Source: Candidatus Viridilinea mediisalina
GTDB lineage: Bacteria > Chloroflexota > Chloroflexia > Chloroflexales > Chloroflexaceae
NCBI RefSeq assembly: GCF_002532535.1
Contig: NZ_NQWI01000042.1
Location: 1-40,399 of the forward strand
Direction of reading: 5' to 3'
Length of the DNA: 40,399 nt
In this document: positions 16,055 to 25,800 of the stretch, one piece after another
Position numbering within the stretch: the stretch's first letter is position 1
Layout of the letters: every line of letters begins with the position of its first letter
Position numbers and translations under genes: made by a program
Notes under the pieces: model-generated
Databases searched by the model: none
Told to the model about the DNA's origin: nothing
What the model saw: only the letters and a program-made list of their open reading frames with translations

Positions 16055-16960
16055 ATGGAACTTGGCATGATCGGCTTGGGGCGCATGGGGGCCAATATGG
16101 CCATTCGGCTCTTGCGCGGCGGACATCGGGTGGTGGTACACAATCGCAATGCCGCCAAGGCGCATGAGTTGGCAGCAACGCATGGGGCGGTAGCGGCGGA
16201 GCGCCTTGAGGCGTTGGTGGCGGCCCTTACGCCCCCACGGGTTGTCTGGCTGATGCTGCCCGCTGGGGCGGCTACGGCAGAGCATATTGCCCGGCTGAGC
16301 CCGCTGCTGCAAGCGGGCGATCTATTGATTGATGGTGCCAATAATAACTACAAGGTGAGCATTGCCCACGGCGAACAACTCGCGGCTCAGGGTATCAAGT
16401 TCATGGATGCCGGGGTGAGTGGCGGCGTCTGGGGGCTTGAGCTAGGCTACTGTACCATGGTTGGCGGCGAAGCCGAGAGCTTTGCACAGATTGAACCACT
16501 GCTGCAAACCCTGGCCCCCCCCGACGGCTACCTGCACTGCGGCCCTTGGGGGGCTGGTCATTTTGTCAAGATGATCCACAATGGCATCGAGTATGGCATG
16601 ATGCAAGCCTATGCCGAAGGCTTCGAGATTCTGGCCAAATCGCGCTACGACTTCGATCTCCAGCAGATCAGCCACCTCTGGAACCAAGGCAGCGTCGTGC
16701 GCTCGTGGCTGCTCGAGTTGGCCGAACGGGCCTTCGCAGCCGACCAGGAGTTGGCCGGGTTGCGTGGCTATGTCGAAGATAGCGGCGAAGGACGTTGGAC
16801 CGTGCAGGAGGCCATCGATCTTGATGTGCCCGCCCCTGTGATCACTTTAGCACTCCAGACCCGCTTCCGTTCACGGCAGGACGACAGCTTTGGGGCTAAG
16901 GTCTTGGCCGCGTTGCGCCAGCAGTTCGGGGGCCATGCGGTACGTACAATCGAGGAGTAG
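16055..16960 (+). CDS. gnd: 6-phosphogluconate dehydrogenase, decarboxylating (short NAD-type Gnd)
   Basis: The 301-residue protein has the N-terminal dinucleotide-binding motif MIGLGRMGANMA, the DAGVSGGVWG block and the catalytic VKMIHNGIEYGMMQ (Lys and His-Asn pair). It matches the short ~300-residue class of phosphogluconate dehydrogenases and not the ~470-residue E. coli type. It converts 6-phosphogluconate to ribulose 5-phosphate and CO2. An AAAGGA RBS lies upstream. The next gene begins three bases after its stop, so they are probably one transcript. It is divergent from the ABC ATPase gene. Confidence 0.93.
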   Translation: MELGMIGLGRMGANMAIRLLRGGHRVVVHNRNAAKAHELAATHGAVAAERLEALVAALTPPRVVWLMLPAGAATAEHIARLSPLLQAGDLLIDGANNNYKVSIAHGEQLAAQGIKFMDAGVSGGVWGLELGYCTMVGGEAESFAQIEPLLQTLAPPDGYLHCGPWGAGHFVKMIHNGIEYGMMQAYAEGFEILAKSRYDFDLQQISHLWNQGSVVRSWLLELAERAFAADQELAGLRGYVEDSGEGRWTVQEAIDLDVPAPVITLALQTRFRSRQDDSFGAKVLAALRQQFGGHAVRTIEE

Positions 16961-16963
16961 ACA

Positions 16964-17332
16964 ATGCCTTCTAGTTTGCTACTGGCTGGTTATTTTCCAC
17001 TGTTCTTCCTTGTCATTGCGACCCTGATGAAGGCCACGGTCTTCTTCCAGTTGAAATGGGAGAGTTTCAAGCAATCGCTGCGCGACGCCGTCCTAGCCAA
17101 TCTCGCCTCGGCCTTCGTGATCCTGCTATTGAGCCAACTGCTCTTGGGGCTTGGCAATGTCTTTACGACCCTCTTTGCAGCAATGGTGGTATCGGTGATT
17201 GTTGAGGGCTTTGTGCTCTTTATGCTGCGTAAGCGCAGCCTCAAGGTGAGCTACCGGGCGGCGCTGCTTGGCAACGCGGTAGCCTTCTTGTTTGCCTATT
17301 TCTATCTCTTCAGTTTTCTGACGATCTTCTAG
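16964..17332 (+). CDS. Small membrane protein of unknown function
   Basis: The 122-residue product has about four hydrophobic helices (roughly residues 5-23, 42-62, 66-86 and 99-121), separated by short basic loops such as MLRKRSLK. I do not recognise a family. It starts three bases after the gnd stop, which suggests translational coupling. No cysteines, metal sites or catalytic motifs stand out. Confidence 0.75.
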   Translation: MPSSLLLAGYFPLFFLVIATLMKATVFFQLKWESFKQSLRDAVLANLASAFVILLLSQLLLGLGNVFTTLFAAMVVSVIVEGFVLFMLRKRSLKVSYRAALLGNAVAFLFAYFYLFSFLTIF

Positions 17333-17442
17333 TGCTTGCTGCGGGCTGGTGCCCGCAAGACCCGCTCTTGGGGCGTAGCCCATAGATAGTACGTTTAGGG
17401 CTGCCGCCCTAAAACCCGCTCTTGGGGCGTAGCCCCAAACCC

Positions 17443-17491
17443 TCTTTTTCGTTCGTGTTGGCGGCTTCGCCGCCAACACGAACGAAAAAGA
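17443..17491. repeat. Perfect 23-bp hairpin, dispersed family copy 4
   Basis: A 23-bp perfect stem with loop TTC. The core GTGTTGGCGGC is identical to copies 1 and 3, the outer stem is CGTTC/GAACG, with a T tract left and A tract right. Confidence 0.9.
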
Positions 17492-17494
17492 ACT

Positions 17495-17610
17495 GTTAGC
17501 GCGAAGAAGTTCTGGGCCGCGCCGCTTGGCTTCGACAGGCTGGTTTCGGCAGGCTCAACCACCGAGCCAGCGGCGCGGTGGTTGCTAGCCCAAGGCTTCT
17601 TCGCGCTAAC
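17495..17610. repeat. 116-bp imperfect nested palindrome
   Basis: Outer arms GTTAGCGCGAAGAAG (17495-17509) and its perfect complement (17596-17610) enclose a second pair, CCGCGCCGCT (17517-17526) and AGCGGCGCGG (17569-17578). At the centre is a REP-like CTTCGACAGGCTGGTTTCGGCAGGCTC segment. Related CAGGCTGGTTTCGAC sequence occurs near 38590, so the core is dispersed. Confidence 0.8.
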
Positions 17611-17728
17611 AAAGAACTCTTCGGGGGAGGCTTTGCCTCCCCCGAACCCCCACCGGGAGGCTTAACGTAATGCGTATGTGCCGCCGTGCCCCTACCATAT
17701 TCGCCACCAACGCACAAGTGAACATGTT

Positions 17729-19190
17729 CTACGAATCTGCAAGGCGATACTGGGTTTTGGGGCCTTTGCCCTGCTTGATGATCATGCCACGCTTGATGAG
17801 GGGTTGCAGTTCGCGCAGGGTTTGTTCTTTCGAGAGCCCTAAGAGTTGGGCGCACTCTTGGCTGGTGAGTGCGCCATAGGCTTGGAGGCCCGCAAGAATC
17901 TGTTGCGTGCGCGTGGTTAGATCGCTGCCCTGCAGCACGAGAAAGCGGGACGCTAGTTCTTGAAATGCGGCGCGATAACGTTCGCCCTCCAGGGTTTGCG
18001 TAAGCGCAATGCCCTCTTGGTAGTAGCGCCGCGCCTGCTCCCATAGCCCCAATTCGCTCCATGCCTCGGCGAGATCGTAACAGATGCCGGTGAGCCAGAG
18101 TTGGTTATGCATAGCGGCGAAGATGGCATAGGCTGCGGTGTAGTAATTGACCGCCTCTTGGTAGTCGCCGAGCCAGTAATAATATTCGCCGAGCCCCTTG
18201 TTGCAACGCCCCTCGCGGTTGCGGTCGCCCACGCGGACAGCAAGGGTACGCCCCTCTTGCAGGTAGCCCAACGCTTCGGGAAAGCGGCCTAGGGCGGCGT
18301 AGCATGTCCCTAGGTTGTAGACCACATTGAGTTGGAGTTCGACATCTTGCGACTCGAGGGCGGCCAAGCGCGCTTGAAGAAAGGCAGCGAGTGCAGCTTG
18401 ATACTGTTGCTGAAGGTGGTGCCATTCGCCCTGTGCATTGTGCCATTTTGCCACCAGCACGGCATGGCTCTCTGGTAGATGGACTTCCGCTCGTTGTAGA
18501 TGCTCTGCAGCCCGAGCAAAATCGCGGTAGTCCTCCATGTAGACCCACGCAGCATCCACGGAGGCCGCGACCAGTTGGGCATGCAGATGGGCGTCGGCTG
18601 AGAGTTGGATGCAGGTTTCGTAGTGGGCCAGCGCCTCAGCGACATTCCGCATCTTGAAGACGCGCCCACGTTTGTGGTAGGCCCGAGCCTTCAGTTGAAG
18701 GTCGGATGTCGCCAGTGCTTGAGCATACTCTGCGAGGGCACTATCCATATCTTGCAACGCCTCGGCCAGATCGCCGCTCAAGAGCTTGAGTTTGGCCCAG
18801 GTTGTTGGTTGCACCTCAGTTGGCCCAAATTGGCGCAACAGATCGCGCAGCGCCTCGCGGTGATGGGCTTGTAGCCATGCCTGTTGGGCAATCAGGGTAG
18901 TGGCGGCCCGTTCAAAGGCACCACCCTGGCGGAAGTGAAACGCAGCTTCAAGGTAATCGCCACACGTTTGGTAGTGCAGGCCAGCAGTATGGTGCCACTC
19001 ACCGCGCTCGTGGGGATCGAGCAGGGTAAGCAGGTAAGGGCGCAGTTCGGGATGGGCCAAGAGGGTGGTATGTTCAGCATCGCCGAGCAACAAACGGGCA
19101 GCGAGCAGATTACCCCATGCGGTGGCAACCTCCAATTGGGTGAGGCGGTTCACCAAGGCCACGGGCACCGGCTGGCGAATCAGGCTTCCA
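17729..19190 (-). pseudogene. N-terminally truncated TPR regulator (STAND/AAA-type remnant) with C-terminal winged helix
   Basis: About 485 residues remain. They begin at a segment (RQPVPVALVNRLTQLE) that looks like the end of an ATPase/arm region, then have many TPR-like repeats (for example LGRFPEALGYLQEGRTLAV, LGDYQEAVNYYTAAYAIF) and a C-terminal winged helix (LTSQECAQLLGLSKEQTLRELQPLIKRG). The open frame continues upstream to 19594, but that part is the antisense of the Wzz/BY-kinase gene and has no TPR character, so I reject it as coding. The nucleotide-binding N-terminal half expected for this architecture is missing at a sharp junction near 19188. Function, if any, is unknown; expression would need a start donated by foreign sequence. 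Confidence 0.75.
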
Positions 19191-20822
19191 TCACGCTCAT
19201 GATTAGTCAGACGTCGGGCAGTAGTGCCAATACCGACTATACCGCGATTCTGAGTAGTGAGCGTTTGGCGCGTACCTATGCTTCGCTGATGTTGACCCGC
19301 CCGATCCTGGAAGAGGTGATTGCGCGTTTGGAGTTGCCAACAACGCCGGAGGCCTTGGAAAAGCGGATTACCACCACACCGATGCGTGATACGCAGCTCA
19401 TCACGGTGCAGGTGCAGGGGCATAATCCTGCTGAAGCGGCGGCAATTGCCAATACGTTGGTTGCGGTCTTTGCGGCTCACAATGAGCTGCGCCAGAGTGA
19501 ACGCTTTGTGGCAACGCGCGAGAAGCTTGAGCGCGAGTTGGATGCGTTGCAGCAACAGATTGATGCGACCCAGGTGCAACTCGAAGCGGCGCAAGGCCCG
19601 GCTCAGGCGCGAGAACGCAATCGTTTAGCAGAACTTTTGGTGCTGTACCGCAATAGTACCGCTTCGTTGCTCAAAAGCAGCGAAGACCTGCGAATGACCG
19701 AGCTACAGCACACCAATAGCGTGCATACCGTTGAACAAGCGCTGATCCCAATGCATCCGGTGCGCCCAAACATTGCGCTCAACACCGCCGCTGCGCTGCT
19801 GTTGGGACTTGTTGTTATGGTCATTGCCGTCCTGCTGCTGGAGGTATTGAATGATCGCATCACTTCCAGCGAGCAAGCGGCGGAAGTCCTCAAGACCAAT
19901 GTGCTTGCCGCGATCACAGAGATTGATGGGCAACGTCCCACAGATAGATTGGTCACCATGACCTCTGCGTATGCCAAAGCCTCTGAAGCCTACCAGATGC
20001 TGCGTGTGCGCCTTGAGGTTGCGCGCTATGGCCATGGATCCAAGACGATCCTGGTCACCAGTGGCAACCAAGGGGAGGGGAAGAGTCTCACGGCGGCCAA
20101 TTTGGCGGTCGTGCTGGCCCGTGCCGGTAAGCGCGTCCTGCTGATTGATACCGACCTGCGCCGCCCCACGCTGCACACCTACTTTGGCCACCACAATCTG
20201 CGCGGCGTGACCACGGCGCTGATCCGGGAGGGCGCCACGCCAGTTGACTTCCATCTCCATTCCACCAAGTTGGATAATCTGTTGCTCATGGCTAGTGGCC
20301 CATTGCCCACCGATCCAACGGCGATCCTCAGTTTCACCCCAGTTTATGCAACTCATTGATGAGTTGAAGGCGCATGTTGATGTGCTGGTCTTTGACAGCC
20401 CACCGCTCTTGCAGGTGGCTGATGCCACCCTATTGACCCAACTCTGCGACACGGTGGTGCTGGTGGCAACCGATGGCAAGACGCGCACGAGCGCCCTGCG
20501 CCAATCAGCAAACCTGTTGGCACAGTCGGGGGTGGCGTTGGCTGGGGTCGTAGTCAATCGGGCACGCAAAAGCGGCCATGGCTATGGCTATGGCTATGGC
20601 TATGAACCCGAGCCAGAGCAACTGCGCTGGCATCAGCGGATCGGGCGCCTCTGGGCGCGCTGGCGAGGCCGTAACGCAAACGCCGCGCCCGCGCCCGCGC
20701 CCGCACCTGAGCCGATGAGTCGCAATGGGCATGTGGTGGTTGTTCATGGCACCAATGGCGGCACCTCGCCAACCCAGCCGCCCAGCAATGGGCTGCAAAA
20801 GTCCTCACGTTCCCGTAAGTAA
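19186..20822 (+). pseudogene. Broken Wzz/BY-kinase (polysaccharide co-polymerase with tyrosine autokinase)
   Basis: The recognisable product has a Wzz periplasmic region (ASITLMISQTSG onward), a coiled-coil segment, a transmembrane helix (ALLLGLVVMVIAVLLLEV), and a BY-kinase domain with Walker A SGNQGEGKSLTAANLA, Walker A' LLIDTDLRRP and Walker B VLVFDSPPLL. Such proteins set chain length in capsule or exopolysaccharide export. Two lesions are visible. The N-terminal cytoplasmic and first transmembrane segment is missing at the junction near 19188. Also, TTT at 20332-20334 appears to carry one extra T, shifting the frame so that the kinase ends early; restoring it joins ...TAILS to SPQFMQL. 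The tail after the kinase has Gly-Tyr and Ala-Pro repeats instead of a clear Tyr cluster alone. Confidence 0.82.
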
Positions 20823-20901
20823 TGACGGGATACCAGTTATGTTTGAATTCGTCTTCTATTTTTCTGAGTTTTTATGTCATTACACACGACGTAACACGCG
20901 T

Positions 20902-20939
20902 TGGAGTGCCGGCTTTAGCCGGCTAAAGCCGGCACTCCA
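20902..20939. repeat. 38-bp perfect palindrome (GTGCCGGCTTTAGCC type)
   Basis: A perfect dyad from 20902 to 20939, extended by partly complementary ACACGC/GCGTGT flanks. It is a sequence variant of the stem-loop at 14609-14674. It lies between the kinase remnant and the secreted protease gene and has no U tract. Confidence 0.92.
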
Positions 20940-20989
20940 GCGTGTGCCCCCGGGCTTTTCAGACAACCTCTAACACCAAGGAGCAAACA

Positions 20990-22852
20990 ATGCACACGCG
21001 CACCATGTGGCTTATTGGCGGCCTCCTGTTGATCATGCTCGCGTTCGTCGCGCTGATTGACATGCCTGTGGTTTATGGGCAGGATCGTGCTGTGTGCGAA
21101 GATGGTATGCCTGAACCTCCCATGGGATGTGCGGAAGATAGCCTCACTGCGATCTATATTCTACAATTCGATGGCTATATCACAAGTACCGTCTATTTAG
21201 ATACCTACTACCACGAGACCATGCAAGCGCTTGTGGATGCGTCGCTGGGGCAGCCGGCGAAGAGCGCGATTCTCTTGGTCGATCGTAGTGGCACTACGCC
21301 CGATGCGATCTACAAGATCCAAGATGGCGTGCAGACCAATATTACCGCGCAATGGCCGGAGATGACGCCAGAGGTGGATGCGACCGATGGGGTCTTTTTG
21401 GGCAATTTTGTCTGGTGGGCGCGGACGCAGTTTCCCGCTACTCGCACTACCCTCTCGGTTGTAGGCCATGGCCTCTATGTCGCGCCAGAGATGGGCATCG
21501 TGCCGCCCTTCTTTGCCTCACCCTCTGCCCTTAGCGAGATGGTGGGAACGGGAACATCCGCCCAGGGTTTGTCGCCGCTCCCTTTGCGGATCGGGGGCAG
21601 CCCCGATTGGAGCGATGTCAACCCTGAGCCGAGTTTCTTCTCCATCCATGCAGCGAGCGAAATGGCGCGGATTGGCTCCGGGAATGGCGCGTATCCACTG
21701 GATGTGATTGACTTCTCGCAATGCTACGGCGCTTCGTTTGAGCAGTTCTATGCGCTACGCAACTATGTCCACATGCTCACTGGCGCACCCAACTATACCT
21801 TCTACGCGCCAGAGTTGCTGGGCGCGGGCCTAGCCGCGCTTGCACCGAGGCAGAGTCCGCCGGAGATGGCGGAAGCGCTGATTGACGCCTATCATACGAC
21901 GCTGCCCGATGATGAGCATCCCCATGTGCTGGTGGCGGTGGAGACGCGCCACCTTACTGCGCTCAAGGCGCGCTTTGATCATTTGGCCTCGCTGTTGTAC
22001 CAAGGCTTGAGCGATGCCGAGCGCACCAATACCTACCGGCAATTGATGCAGGCGGCGTATGCGGCCAGTCTGCACTACGATACGACCGCCTGCCCACCGC
22101 AAGATTGGGAACTCTGCCCGCCCGATGCGCTGGTTGATCTCGCCACCTTTCTACAGCAGCTCCAAGCGCACTTTGGAGCACATACCCCTGTCGGTGGCGC
22201 TGCCGAGGAGAGTATCGCGGCGCTGCAGGCGGCACTACATGCCAAACGCGAACAGCATGGCACGCCCTGGTTCGGTGATCACGCCTGGGACTTCAGCGCA
22301 GGCGCGGGCCTAAGCCTCTACGCCGATCTTGGCGCATGGAGCGACGCATCGGGTCAGGTTGTGCTCAACGGCATCGCCGACTGGTACACCAGCACAGTGA
22401 GCGTAGAGAACCCGCATCCCTATGCATTCATCAATCCGGCCCTGGCCAGTGATGGCATCACCTGGGCCGATGTGTTGCACACCTTCTGGGCCGATCGGGT
22501 AGACAGCACCGAACTCTGTATTCCTGCCTTCCCAAATACCCAACAGGTAGGGGATGTTGTGGCCATCGCTGTAGCAGACCCCTTGCCTGGAACAAGCCAA
22601 CTCAACACGCTCATCACCCCCACCGTTGTCTTCAGCACCGCTGCCTCCATCCACAACCCCACCCTGCTGATCACCATCACCCAACACAGCGCGGTCGTCT
22701 TTAGCGAAACGATCTACCTGGGCTATCGTGAAGCAGGCACGCATACTGTTACGGCAACCCATGCCTGGCATCCTAGCCGCAGCGGGCCATTTGCGCTCAC
22801 CTTCACATGTGGATGGCCGCAATCAGATTGTCGAGCAGAACAAAGAGGATAA
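20990..22852 (+). CDS. Secreted clostripain-like cysteine peptidase (C11), 5' part of a split giant gene
   Basis: The product begins with a signal peptide (hydrophobic residues 7-30, VVYGQ cleavage region). The peptidase core has the family's paired catalytic motifs: SVVGHG with His160 and DFSQCYG with Cys245. This matches C11 (clostripain-like) peptidases, which cut after basic residues and are usually secreted. AAGGAG lies seven bases before the ATG at 20990. The C-terminal ~30 residues in this frame (CGWPQSDC...) are not family-like. Removing one T at about 22808 continues TFT into VDGRNQIVEQNKEDN, a CARDB/Ig-like strand pattern, so the gene very probably continues into the next frame. See 22809-26312. 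Confidence 0.85.
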   Translation: MHTRTMWLIGGLLLIMLAFVALIDMPVVYGQDRAVCEDGMPEPPMGCAEDSLTAIYILQFDGYITSTVYLDTYYHETMQALVDASLGQPAKSAILLVDRSGTTPDAIYKIQDGVQTNITAQWPEMTPEVDATDGVFLGNFVWWARTQFPATRTTLSVVGHGLYVAPEMGIVPPFFASPSALSEMVGTGTSAQGLSPLPLRIGGSPDWSDVNPEPSFFSIHAASEMARIGSGNGAYPLDVIDFSQCYGASFEQFYALRNYVHMLTGAPNYTFYAPELLGAGLAALAPRQSPPEMAEALIDAYHTTLPDDEHPHVLVAVETRHLTALKARFDHLASLLYQGLSDAERTNTYRQLMQAAYAASLHYDTTACPPQDWELCPPDALVDLATFLQQLQAHFGAHTPVGGAAEESIAALQAALHAKREQHGTPWFGDHAWDFSAGAGLSLYADLGAWSDASGQVVLNGIADWYTSTVSVENPHPYAFINPALASDGITWADVLHTFWADRVDSTELCIPAFPNTQQVGDVVAIAVADPLPGTSQLNTLITPTVVFSTAASIHNPTLLITITQHSAVVFSETIYLGYREAGTHTVTATHAWHPSRSGPFALTFTCGWPQSDCRAEQRG

Positions 22853-25800
22853 CCTCTTTACCCTAGCGGATGAGATTGTGCCGCCCATTGAGCCAGGGCT
22901 GGTTCAGATTGAGGCAGGGGGCAGTCACACCTGTGTGATCAACGCGGCGGGGCAGTTGTACTGTTGGGGAGCTTGGAGTACGGTACCGGATGATCTTGGG
23001 ACTGTCATTCAAGTAAGTGCTAATAATACGAATACCTGTGTCCTTCTTGCGGATGGCAGTATACGCTGTTGGGGCAACTCGTATCACAATTTAAGAATAC
23101 AACCACCAAGTCATCTCAATAGAGCCACCCAAATTAGCATGGGTTTTGATCACGCTTGTGCAGTTAACGAAGCTGGACGGGTGTATTGTTGGGGATTGCA
23201 TACCGATGGACGGACAAATGTACCAGCTAATCTTGGGTCTGCTATTCAAGTTAGCGCTGGTGGTTTTCATACCTGTGCGCTCCTTGAAAATGGTCGCATA
23301 CGCTGTTGGGGTTGGCTCTCGTCTCTGACAACTGATTTATTAAATAATCTCGACCAAGCTATCCAAATCAGTGCTGGCGGATCTCATACCTGTGCCCTTT
23401 TTGCGGATGATAGTGTACAGTGTTGGGGAGTAGGCGGTCAGATTGATCCTAACGTACCAGACGATCTTAGTCAGGTTATCCAGATCAGTGCTGGTGCAGG
23501 CCACACATGTGTCCTTCTTGCCGATGGCAGTATACGCTGTTGGGGTGCAAACGGATCCGGACAAACGAGCATACCAAATGATCTTGGTCATGTAACACAA
23601 GTCAGTGCCGGTTCAAGTCATACCTGTGTAGTTATTGAGAATAGCAGCTTGCGTTGTTGGGGATATAATTTGCACGGACAGATCGATGTACATGATAATA
23701 TCGAACCCGTTTTCTATGTGAAAGCTTTTCTCGATCAAACATGCACTCTTGGTAAGTACGGTACTCTGCGTTGTTGGGGATGGAATGGATATAGAAATAA
23801 CGACGTACCTGATGATCTTGGAGTTGTCACTCAATTCAGTATGCACCATGCTAATACCTGTGCGCTACGTGCAGATGGTAGCGTACGTTGTTGGGGATGG
23901 AATGAATGTGGACAGAGTACAGTACCCGATGACGTAAATCACGTTGTCCAAATTAGCACAGGAGCCGATTATACCTGTGCGCTGCGTGAGGACGGCAATG
24001 TACGCTGTTGGGGTGTGGATTCGAATGGACAGATCACAGTCCCCGATGACCTAAACCACGTTGCCCAAATTAGCACAGGAGCCTATCATACCTGTGCGCT
24101 GCGTGAGGACGGCAATGTACGCTGTTGGGGTGATAATTGGAGTGGACTGAGTACGGTACCCGATGATGTAAACCACGTTGTCCAAATTCAGATTAGCGCA
24201 GGAGGCAATTACAACTGTGCGCTGCGTGAAGACGGCAATGTACGCTGTTGGGGTGTTGATGGCGGGGTACTACAACATTTTCCAGACGATCTTGGATTTG
24301 TAACTCAGCTCAGTTTAGGTAGTCACGCATGTGCATTACGTGAAGACGGTAGCATACATTGTTGGGGTTCGGATACACATGGGCAGAGTTCTGTACCTGA
24401 TGACCTAGATCGTGTAACCCAAATTAGTGTTGGTAGAAACCATACCTGCGCACTGCAAGAGGATGGGAGTGTGCGCTGTTGGGGCCAAGATTCTCATCTC
24501 TTTCGACAGCTTAACGTACCAAGCAATCTTGGTTATGTTACCCAAATTACCACAGGAAGCAATCACACCTGTGCATTGCAAGAGGATGGCAATGCGCGTT
24601 GTTGGGGGTCAAATCACGAAGGTCAGTCCACCGTCCCCCGCGATCCCCTCGCCATCCAGACGTCCACGATCCGTGGGCACGTCACCGACATGGCGGGCGC
24701 GCGCCTGGCCGGGGTGACGCTGGTGGCCCGTGGTCAGACGGCGCTCAGTGATGCGACTGGTGCCTATACGCTGACCAATGTGCCCCAGGGATCGGTGACG
24801 CTACGCGCCTTGTTGCCCGGCTATAACGCAGTACCAGAGCAGCACACGTTTGTCCTGAGGGGTGATGAGATCCTTGATCTCCCCATGCACTTCACTCCGC
24901 TGGAGGACGCCTCCATCCCAACGCTCAACTTCAGCCAAGCGAGCTACACGGTGGCCCAGGGTAGCAGCAGTATCACCGTGGAGGTGCAGTTGAGCACCGC
25001 CGCCAGCGGCCCGGTGACGGTGCAGTACCACGCTACGGGTGATCGTGCGATCGCGCTGGCTGGCAATCTGCACTTTGCTGCGGGCGAGACCCGTCAGTTG
25101 ATCACTATTCCACTGAACGATGCCATATTCGCTGATCACGAGCGGAGCTTTTGGCTCACTTTGAGCTATGCGGTAGGGGCGCAGTTGGGTGATCAGGCAT
25201 GCTCCATGATTACCATTGCAGCGCATGCTACCCCCACCGCCACCGTGACGCCCACCGCGACCCCGCTACCACCCACCGCCACGGTGATGCCGCCCACCGC
25301 CACCGTGACACCGACGGCGACCCCGCTGCCGCCCACCGCTACCGTGGCACCGACGGCGACCCCGCTGCCGCCCACCGCCACCGTGACACCGACGGCGACC
25401 CCGCTGCCGCCCACCGCCACCGTGACACCGACGGCGACCCCGCTGCCGCCCACCACCACCGTGACACCGACGGCGACCCCGCTGCCGCCCACCGCCACCG
25501 TGGCACCGACGGCGACCCCGCTGCCGCCCACTGCGACGGTGACCGAGATCCCGCTACCACCCACTGCCACCACCACGCCCGCCGCGATCTCACTGCCACC
25601 CACTGCTACGCCAGTGCCAGCGCATTACAGCATCTCCGGGCGCATCACCACCAGTGATGGCCATAGTCTCGCTGGGGTCACACTTTCCGACGAGACGCAC
25701 AAGGTGGTAATACCAATTACCCTTGAACATGCCGCATTATCAAGAACGCGAAAGCCCATTGGGACGCCATGTTCTGCAATCTGCAATCTGCAATCTACAA

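Larger units (their letters stand above)
17333..17728. other. 396-bp spacer packed with palindromes
   Basis: No gene is supported. Contents in order: GC palindromes of the GGGGCGTAGCCCC type (about 17373 and 17423), the family hairpin 17443-17491, a long imperfect palindrome 17495-17610, and GGGGGAGGCTTTGCCTCCCCC at about 17623-17643. Confidence 0.8.

Noticed and set aside
17496-18062. Minus-strand Arg-rich frame in the palindromic spacer
   Set aside because: It reads through nested palindromes and overlaps the TPR gene out of frame.
19191-19594. N-terminal 130 residues of the long minus-strand frame of the TPR protein
   Set aside because: It is the exact antisense of a recognisable Wzz domain, with no TPR or ATPase character.
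20244-20341. Separate gene starting MTSIS... for the second half of the BY-kinase
   Set aside because: Its first ~30 residues are out-of-frame kinase; family similarity begins only after the +1 shift near 20333.
22728-22808. ATG at 22728 as start of the RCC1 protein
   Set aside because: It lies inside the protease frame, has no RBS, and the first residues are out-of-frame; the continuation of the CARDB-like strand argues for a frameshift instead.
25193-25603. Gly/Val-rich minus-strand open frame
   Set aside because: It is an antisense shadow of the 39-bp Pro/Thr linker repeat; repeats without stops stay open in several frames.
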